Shown in pieces: positions 56,312 through 64,000 of a DNA stretch of 64,000 bases (positions are counted from its first letter, which is position 1; every line of letters starts with the position of its first letter). The notes below the pieces were generated by a model. The model was not told the origin of the DNA. It saw only the letters and a program-made list of their open reading frames with translations, and searched no databases. This stretch comes from Anisus vortex. Its lineage: Eukaryota > Mollusca > Gastropoda > Planorbidae. The DNA lies in contig CASBPS010000123.1 of the NCBI GenBank assembly GCA_949126835.1, forward strand, positions 62,001 to 126,000. The letters run 5' to 3'. The translations under genes and the position numbers were made by a program.

Positions 56312-56467
56312 CTCAAATTCCTTCACATGCATGTCCTTTTTCTTTACATTAGACTGTGTATAAATACCTCGCTGTCCAGTCACTGTTTGTTCAATGGGTG
56401 CAGGAATTATTAGATCAAGGTTATCATAGCCATGTTTGCGAGGCACCCATTCTTTAGGAGGTATAAT
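56312..56467 (-). CDS. KDM4: KDM4-like JmjN-linker exon, U3
   Basis: Third intact copy of the 52-codon exon; splice sites conserved. Confidence 0.88.
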
Positions 56468-56619
56468 CTATAGCAAACAGAAATATTTTTTTAAGTGATT
56501 TATTATTCTTTATTTTTTGCAACAAAGATAGGATGCTATTTTTAACCTTTTCATGTACATTTCTAAAGTCAAATATTCCAAAACTGTATAACTAGCCACT
56601 ATTAAAACAAGAGTAAATT

Positions 56620-57090
56620 ATGTTTCCCTTTTCGATCATGTTGGTAGTATATAGGATAGGGTCCGTAAAACAGTGTCCACAAAATTCTCTGGCCACAGGA
56701 CATTGTGTGGTCAGCACAATGACCAGTGATCTTAATTTTCCCATGCATATTATTGACACATTTTATGCAAGTATAAAATACTATATTTTTGACATGAATT
56801 CAAACACAAGACCTTGGACTAACAAGCAAACTTACTACAGGTCTAACAATCTTCAAAGTCTCTTTGAAATACCCAACAATCCTAGACTTAAGTCCAGGGC
56901 GTGGCGTAACGTGTCAAGGGTTGGCTCAAGGGGCCACACAAAGATCCTGACTGAGACTAGCCTCTTTAGGGCATGCTGCCTAACAAAAGGTATGATCTCC
57001 ACAGTCCCATATACTACTAGCCATCCAGACACACGAATTGGCAAGACAGACTGTATTGCACATTTCGTCTTCTCCACCGAGTCATGGTGA
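56620..57090 (+). other. Conserved 156-codon open frame, U3, unrecognised
   Basis: Identical to 17384-17854; probably noncoding. Confidence 0.2.
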
Positions 57091-57386
57091 CTCTTGCCTG
57101 TTCAATGAAATCCCGGATGTGCAACAGTTGCTTTCCTCCAAGCGTGTACTCTTAATGATTTATGCAGTTAAATGTTAACTGGTACTGTATATAGATATGA
57201 AGTCCAAATTAAATTTTCAAATAGAATTACCGGTATTAAAAATATTTAATAAAAATTTTCATGCAACATTGTGATAGTGGGTCAGTTCTCCCAAACCTAC
57301 CCAAACAATATGAACCATGAACCTTGTTAAACAAATACATAGCTAAGCCAATAAGAAATGTCTTTTCAACAGGCTGAATTGTAGGC

Positions 57387-57476
57387 CTCTTTGATGCTAG
57401 TCTCCATCTGGCTTTTGTCCATATTAATGGCAAAGATGCAGATGTCTACATACAGCTGGAAATAGGTATCACCACA
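57387..57476 (-). pseudogene. Truncated CGDTY exon, U3
   Basis: Copy of 18151-18240 with one G to A change in the CTGGAG context (57460). Confidence 0.7.
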
Positions 57477-57670
57477 CTGTAAAGAATAATTCCTAAAATT
57501 ATCAAAAATGATTAAATTCATTTAGACAACTATTTAAAAAAAGCAATTTTTAATTATTAATAAAAAAGACTTCATTAAATCATATACTGATTTACAATTA
57601 CTCGTCCTGATAGCTCCTATCTATTTTCTTAATCCCAATGAGTTTGGCTAATGCTATCAAACCAACAAAC

Positions 57671-57811
57671 CTCTTCTCTCAGAACATCTATGAAGATAAC
57701 TATTTGATCTGTTGACTTTGAGATTTTAGCCATTGACAACACACTCTCTATAAACGTGTTATGCTCTCTAACCTCTAGCAACTGCTGTGAAATCCACAGA
57801 CGCAAAATTTC
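57671..57811 (-). CDS. 47-codon exon 'EILRLW', U3
   Basis: Copy of 18435-18575; intact. Confidence 0.7.
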
Positions 57812-58195
57812 CTGCAGAAGAGAATACAATCCTACACAGTCTATTACAATGCTTCCAAAATTTAAACAATTTCTGTACAATATTTTACATTGCAGTTTTC
57901 TTGTAAATACAATTAATTATTAAAAAAAAAATAAAACCAAATTTGTCTGTCCAAGAAAAGTGTGAGGCTTATACACATATAAATAAAAAATAGCTATTTT
58001 CCCTAGGTTCGGATATTAACTGAGATTGACGATGTAGGTTACCGAAACCAACATCACTGAAAAGACAAAGCTCATGAAATGGTGTGTATATAGGCCTATA
58101 TTTGATTCATTCTTTACCGTTCTCGTGTCAATCAGTTATGATAAACCAAGGGCTGACTTGTAATATCAAAGATGAAGAACGTAATTTAAACTTAC

Positions 58196-58339
58196 TTTAT
58201 TTGCCTTAATGTCTGAAGGTACTATCCAATTCTGCACCATAAAAGTTTGAGACATGACCGTACATAGTTGTCTATAGTGTTCAGATGTTTGCAGCTGCTT
58301 AATAATGTGGAGAGCATCTTGAATACTTATCTTCTGACA
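58196..58339 (-). CDS. 48-codon exon 'QKISIQ', U3
   Basis: Full 144 bp, without the 8-bp deletion of U2; carries the U2-like replacement giving MVQNW with a Cys-to-Phe-free context identical to U1. Confidence 0.7.
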
Positions 58340-58440
58340 CTGTAAAACAAAAAAGAAAGCTTTAAGCAGATGTATATCATAGCTGTATATTGTAAATGAA
58401 CATAAATCCTGCAGACAAAGTGTATCTTGTAATTTGTTGT

Positions 58441-58491
58441 AATATATATATTAATATTGATATATGTATATGTATATATATATACTATATA
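58441..58491. repeat. Collapsed TA microsatellite, U3
   Basis: Only short interrupted TA runs remain. Confidence 0.8.
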
Positions 58492-58741
58492 TAGTCATGC
58501 TGCAATAACAATATAATTAGCTTGTCAACAAAATTATTCTTTTTTTTGTGGGCACTACAATTTTTATTCAAACTAATATATTTGTGATAGGATCTAAAAT
58601 AAATGAGAAAAACTTTTAAAATCCATTTATTTTACTAAAAACATTTAGAAAAAGCATTCAAAAGAATCTATAAAGAACTACACTATTTTACACTAGTGCA
58701 GCTATACCTGCAAAATTGAACTTTAAAAACAAATTAAATAC

Positions 58742-59136
58742 CTATAGAGCTTGAAATAAAGCTCTGACAATGCGGGAACTGGCTTTAAGTATTGAAGTTG
58801 TTCTGCAAAATGGGCTCCTATGTATGGCTCGTGGTTTTTCTCCATGTCACTTGTCTTACAGCACCCGCCTCCCTGGCCATAGAAGGTCCCAATTTTGGCA
58901 AAAGATTGGTCAGAAGGCCTGAGGGCGAATGATGTCAGGGCGCAGATCATGGCCACTTTTAGGGATATGTGATGGCAGAGGCAAGCGAGCTTGGCACAGA
59001 CAGAGGACAGGTCATTTCTCCTAGCAACTACAGCAACTAAGTTGTCCTATTTGATGCTAGTCTCCATCTGGCTTTTGTCCACATTAATGGCGAAGATGCA
59101 GATGTCTACATACAGCTGGAGATATGTATCACCACA
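58742..59136 (-). pseudogene. Short CGDTY exon variant, U3 (nonsense)
   Basis: Same as the U1 and U2 copies, but GAG after SIK is TAG (59047-59049), so the frame ends after 29 codons. Confidence 0.65.
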
Positions 59137-59329
59137 CTGTAAATAATAATTCCTACAATTATCAAAACGGAATAATTCATTTAGACAACTATTTAAAAAA
59201 AAGCAATTTTTAATTAATAATAAGACTTCATTAAATCATATTATACTGATTTACAATTACTCGTCCTGGTAGCTTCTATCTATTTTCTTAATCCTAATGA
59301 GTTTGGCTAATGCTATCAAACTAACAAAC

Positions 59330-59403
59330 CTTTTCTCTCAGAACATCTATGAAGATAACTATTTGATCTGTTGACTTTGAGATTTTAGCCATTGACCACA
59401 CAC
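59330..59403 (-). pseudogene. Truncated 47-codon exon, U3/U4 border
   Basis: Same truncated piece beside linker exon A; limits approximate. Confidence 0.55.
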
Positions 59404-59404
59404 G

Positions 59405-60003
59405 TAACAATAGACTGATTGTTCATTAAAACCTTAAGTGAACAATAGAATGAATAGGTCTTAATCTTGTTTGAGCAACAGCAATCGGGGAATTTAATGA
59501 CCTTGTATGAAAATTAATTGCACTGGTTGGGTCATGTTATGCCCTTGTCTAAAAATTGATTGCAGCCTTTGTGGGATTTGAAGGCCTTGTCTGTCCTTTG
59601 AACGCAACCATTGGGGCATTTGATGGCCTTGTCTGAAAATTGATAGCACTCTCTAGACTCTTAATTGCTTGGTTGGAGTGAACAGCTTGTAAATAGTTTA
59701 TCATTGAATTCTGATCCACATCTGTTTCAATAGCACTCATCACTGTTGATCTAGATTTTACCTCTGTGTTTTCTGCTGATTTTTTCTTCTTAGATTTCAT
59801 TTTTGGTACAGGACAATTGCCATCATTGTCAAATGTTGCTTTTAACTTCTTGACACATTTTGTTTTAAACTTAAGAATGGGAACTCCAGGTAAATCCTCA
59901 GAAATTTTCTCCATGATTGACTGGGAGAAATCATCTTTTAATGGATGTTGTCTTGAATGGGCCGTTCCTGAGCTGTTTGCTTCAGTTGTTTTTTTTCTTA
60001 CAC
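59405..60003 (-). pseudogene. Linker exon A, U3/U4 border
   Basis: As 39814-40412, with the same GVPILKF variant. Confidence 0.6.
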
Positions 60004-60091
60004 CTGAAATGTAAAACACAACATACTACTTTAATATATGCTTGAAAAAAAAATTCTTTAAAAAAAAACAATGTAACCTATCAGCACTGAC

Positions 60092-60238
60092 CTATTATTA
60101 AAGATATTTCCATCTCTATGCCCTTCACGATGAGGAGCAATACCTTTTTTCGTCTTTCCATAATTTGAAACGCTCTGGTTGATATTTCTTGACAAAAATG
60201 TCCATTGAGATTTTAAAAGCATCCCTACGACACACACA
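60092..60238 (-). pseudogene. KDM4: KDM4-like exon A, U4
   Basis: Fourth copy, 147 bp, same frameshifting A. Confidence 0.8.
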
Positions 60239-60526
60239 CTTTCAAGAGAAAATATGATGTTAGTTGACATTTTGCAGTTAAAATATAACAGTAACATTAT
60301 TTAAAAAAAACAAACAAAAATTTGAGAATATTTTCTAAAAATACTTAAAGCAAATTATGCAATATTTGTGACAGAAATTTGTTCATGCCACTATATTTGA
60401 CTGTAAATGTATAATAGAAATACAAATTATTGTAATCTATAAAACACAAAACATTTAAAAGATTGCATAACTGGAAAAAGAGGTGAGAAACACTTTTACT
60501 TGTTTACCTATGCACACACCCTATTG

Positions 60527-60963
60527 AAACCGAGTCGCCTGTTCAATGGAAATATTTGGTGGAGTGAAGAAGAGTTGCGCAGCGTCGACCTAACTCTCTC
60601 GTCCGGGTCCACCAGATGCCAGTGGCAAGAATAAGTCTAGACGACCGGCGATGGGCTCAGATGCAGTGGATGACCAAGATGTGCTACGTGCCTCATCTTG
60701 CACTACGCGCTCCACAGTGCGTTGCTGTAGTCGCCTTCACCTCCGTTGGATCTGGTTGATCTCCTCCGCAGGGTCAAGACCATCGTAAATACAGGCCAAG
60801 ACTCTCGGCTGCGGTAAGATCGTGACGTCACGACTAATGGGCTTTTGCCTGCGGTCTACCTGTAGTTGAAGATGTGTAAGCGATGCCTTAGCCTTAGTCT
60901 TAGACGCGTTGACCGTGTGTGCTGTTAACCATTCATTTTAAGTTTGAGAAGTATACAAGTCTA
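60527..60963. promoter_or_regulatory. GC/CpG-rich island, U4
   Basis: Copy of the U1 island, TGACGTCA near 60824. Confidence 0.4.
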
Positions 60964-61013
60964 GTATTCAATAACTGGATTAGTACATTAACATCGGATT
61001 ACAAGAGTACACC

Positions 61014-61109
61014 ATTGTACATAAATGTTGTGTGCCTCGTTGTAAAGGTAATAACAATAAAGACTTGAAAGCACATAGGCAACATTCTTCCACAGACATA
61101 ATGCATTAA
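61014..61109 (+). pseudogene. THAP-like fragment, U4 (start codon lost)
   Basis: Same sequence, but ATG is ATT at 61014-61016. Confidence 0.5.
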
Positions 61110-61771
61110 GTGACTATTATATTGTATAGATAAAGTAGTACAGATAATTATATTAATGTTACTGAGGTCATGACATCATCCGGGGCAGACCAACAATGTT
61201 AACGTGATCAACATTTTTCTCTAAGTCTAATAAGTTTAGGAACGGTATTTTTCTCTATTGACTATGAGTCCAGATGCGGTCTAGTGACTGAGCGGAAATA
61301 GAAGAGGAGTAGGTAGGTTCAAAAGGAAAAGCGGGAAGTGGGGAGGAGAGGCGTTAGTTCTCGGTTATGGTCTATTGACCACGGCTGGTCAGGAAGGGAT
61401 TGTGGAGACAGTGGTGTCAAACAGGTGTCCATTTCCTGTTGAAGTAAGGAGGAAGGGGTGGGGAGATATCTCGGCGCACATTATACAAGTGGTGGGGGGA
61501 AGAGAGATTTTCTGCCAACAACGTAAGATGATATTTAGAAGTTAAAAAAAAGTTAAATGCAAAAATTTTTTTCAAATACAACTGCAAATAACTTAAACTA
61601 TTCATCATCATCTTTGTCTGAATTGATTAATGCTTAGATCCCCTACCTCCAACCTCCTTTCTCCTATCGCCCCCAAACTTGTCTATTCTGAAACCAGATT
61701 AACAGGCTTATTGCTTGTGAATCGAGATGATCCTTCTGGATTCAAATGTACACTTTTTTTATCAAGCCTAC
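61110..61771. other. Spacer with purine-rich stretch, U4
   Basis: Equivalent of 4807-5469; no gene recognised. Confidence 0.5.
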
Positions 61772-63635
61772 CTTCAGTGGGTCACAGTTCTTTTTCACTT
61801 TCTTAGTGTTGCCTTGAGAAACGCTGTCTCCGTGCCGCTTAAAAGTTTGTGATGAATCTGCCTTGTTGGAGTCTATTGAGCTATGCCTTGTTCTCAAAGC
61901 CAGCACAGCCTTGAGGTTGGTTTGTTCTGCAATATTTGGAGTTCTCAAAAGCTTAAGATCAACATGGTTGCTGAAAGTGGAGGATTCCTGTGCACACTTC
62001 TGGGATATCCGCCCCATTCGCCCACTCTTAAATGGACTAGATGAACTTATGGTAGAGCAGGTGCCTGTGTCAGAGAAAGTGGAAGAGTACAAAAAATTTT
62101 TTAAACATATATTGTCATCGACTGCAATAAAGTTACTTGAACTTTCCAATTGCCCCTTACCTTTTTTCTCATTTTTTTTCTCCACACACAACGCTTTCTT
62201 TGTTGGCAAGTTGGTAAAGGACTTCATTTTAGATGGCCTCATTGCATTTGATACAAAGTCTGGAGATAAACTTATTTTCTTCCTGTAAATCCTTCTGGAC
62301 TTCATTCTAGAAGTCATATCACATTGAGTGTCTGAATTGTTCTTTTGGTTAATAATAAGAGTTTTCTCAGCAGTACCATCTTCAAGATCCGATGTAAACG
62401 GTGACCTCGCAGATTTGTCCAGCAAAGCGTTCCTATTTCTCTTGACAGTTTTAAAGGTTGCATTTGTCTTTTCTACCTTATGTTCCTCATTTTTTTCTAT
62501 GGTTGTAACAAGGTTCGCCTCAGTTATGTTAGAACATTCTAAATCTGCTGCTGCCACAAGCCTTCCATCATAGTGCTCAATTTTTTTTAGCATAGGCCTA
62601 ACCGATTTTGAATCCGGATCAAACTCTGAAATGTCTGGAGACCTTCTCCTGCTTCTCTTTCTTCTTAATTCATTAGTGTTATCACTCCAGCAATCTGACT
62701 GAGACAAATATCTTTTCCTTTTTGAAAGCTGTGATTTCTTACTTCTGATTGCGGGCGGTGCTCTGTAATCACTTTCTCTGTCATCACTCACTACATAATC
62801 ATCATCGTTTTGTCTAGCGCAACCTCTAGATAGCATGTTTGCATCAGCCAAATATTGGGAATTGGTCTTCAATTGTAAAACATCTAAACTGTAGTCTTCT
62901 TCGCTTGAAGTGAACACTTTTGATTTTCTCATTTTAGACGACTTTTGTCGGGATTTTAAAGACTTTTTTTTCCTGACCTTTGCTCTGCATATCCTGCCCT
63001 AAAGCATTCTCACATCTGTTTTCAGCTTTCCTAGACCTATAATTTTCCTCTGAATTCTGAACATTTGTGGGCAAAAGAGATTCAAACAAGTTTGTGGGCT
63101 TATTAGAAGGGGTGATATTTTTCTTTCCATCTGCCAAATTGGTGGACAAAACAGAAACAGACTCTTGCTGCGTCCTCTGCTCAGCAATATTTATGTCTTC
63201 ATGTAGTAACCTTCTGCACAGTGGCTGAATGTTCACAAATGAATTGTCCGCGTTCAGATAATCATGCCTCAACATATTCAGAAGTTTCTCTACCTCATAA
63301 AGTGTGTCAGGATTCACTTTACCTGGCATGTGGTTTTTCTCCATGTCACATGTCTTACAGCACCCGCCTCCCTGGCCATAGAAGGTTTCAATTTTGGCAA
63401 AAGCTTGGTCAGAAGGTCTGAGAGCGAATGATGTCAGGGCGCAGATCCTGGCCACTTTTAGAGATGTGTGATGGCAGAGGCATGCGAGCTTGGCACAGAC
63501 AGAGGCCAGGTCATTTATCCTAGCAACTACAGCAACTAAGTTGTCCTCTTTGATGCTAGTCTCCATCTGGACTTTGTCCACATTAATGGCGAAGATGCAG
63601 ATGTCTACATACTGCTGGAGATAGGTATCACCACA
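61772..63635 (-). CDS. Long exon 'CGDTY', U4
   Basis: Same exon with eight A instead of nine at the junction of the two halves. That is again out of frame, and the first half now ends KVFKIPTKVV. The 5' third has many replacements not seen in U1-U3 (for example MDKVQ, ARINDLASV, ARICAL, CKTCDMEKNHMPGKVNPDT). The basic half remains near-identical. Confidence 0.6.
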
Positions 63636-63829
63636 CTGTAAAGAAAAATTCCTAAAATTTTCAAAACTGAATAATTCATTTAGACAACTATTTAAAAAAA
63701 AAGCAATTTTTAATTAATAATAAGACTTCATTAAATCATATTATACTGATTTACAATTACTCGTCCTGATAGCTTCTATCAATTTTTTTAATCCTAATGA
63801 GTTTGGCTAATGCTATCAAACCAACAAAC

Positions 63830-63970
63830 CTCTTCTCTTAGAACATCTATGAAGATAACTATTTGATCTGTTGACTTTAAGATTTTAGCCATTGACAACA
63901 CACTCTCTATAAACGTGTTATGCTTTCTAACCTTTAGCAACTGCTGTGAAATCCACAGACGCAAAAGCTC
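63830..63970 (-). CDS. 47-codon exon 'EILRLW', U4 (untruncated)
   Basis: Complete exon with acceptor and donor, reading ELLRLWISQQLLKVRKHNTF. It sits 194 nt upstream of the long exon, both phase 0. This is the only place where the two are adjacent and full length, supporting the exon order of the original gene. Confidence 0.72.
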
Positions 63971-64000
63971 CTGCAGAAGAGAATACAATCCTACACAGTC

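Larger units (their letters stand above)
40176..59766. repeat. Tandem host unit U3 (19,591 bp)
   Basis: Third unit. It shares the ATAG-site LTR insertion with U2, so that insertion predates the U2/U3 duplication. U3-specific lesions are a stop in the LTR reading frame (52625-52627), a stop in the short CGDTY exon (59047-59049) and a collapsed TA microsatellite near 58441. Confidence 0.9.
59767..64000. repeat. Tandem host unit U4 (partial)
   Basis: Left 4.2 kb of a fourth unit, cut by the window edge. It is nearly identical to U1-U3 up to about 63,170 and then clearly more divergent. A complete 47-codon exon (63830-63970) replaces the truncated version found at this place in U1-U3. The THAP-like start codon is lost. 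Confidence 0.85.

Overview
The window is eukaryotic, most likely from an AT-rich invertebrate genome. It has spliced exons with GT/AG borders, an LTR retrotransposon family, Helitron-like DNA, TA and GA microsatellites, and exon fragments of the animal KDM4 (JMJD2) histone demethylase family. The sequence does not let me name the phylum.

Layout. Bases 1-3462 are the 3' part of an LTR element (copy 1) whose end is cut off and joined directly to host DNA. From 3463 to the right edge lies a head-to-tail array of one host segment, here called U1 (3463-20570), U2 (20571-40175), U3 (40176-59766) and a partial U4 (59767-64000). Without its LTR insertion each complete unit is about 10.7 kb (U1, which carries a 2.35-kb deletion) or 13.2 kb (U2, U3). 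The units are nearly identical over most of their length.

Host content. All convincing host exons are on the minus strand, except a small THAP-like fragment on the plus strand. Two gene sources are mixed. One is KDM4: a JmjN-linker exon and two copies (A and B) of the exon with the last two zinc ligands, but no catalytic JmjC core. The other is a gene I do not recognise, with consecutive phase-0 exons of 48, 47 and about 621 codons plus a likely first coding exon of 106 codons. Inside every unit some of these exons recur as truncated copies, so the unit is an exon mosaic. Several copies carry frameshifts or stops, and most of the array looks like decaying duplicated gene pieces. U4 keeps an untruncated exon order and becomes more divergent beyond about 63.17 kb, which suggests the older right-hand edge of the recent amplification.

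Mobile DNA. Copy 2 (9163-15520, in U1), copy 3 (29800-36201, in U2) and copy 4 (49402-55802, in U3) are complete two-LTR elements with 4-bp target duplications. They have almost identical LTR pairs, a polypurine tract and one long reading frame. That frame encodes a coiled coil, a SCAN-like Gag capsid, a CCHC zinc knuckle, a retropepsin, a Lys/Glu-rich linker, an integrase-tail remnant and a C-terminal membrane helix. Reverse transcriptase, RNase H and most of integrase are absent from every copy, so the family must depend on proteins supplied in trans. Copies 3 and 4 share one site and were duplicated with their unit. A 441-442-bp Helitron-like element sits inside KDM4 exon B, three bases from its splice donor, and the empty site is preserved in exon A. 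Older Helitron remnants, a probable solo LTR and tRNA-like segments fill the spacers.
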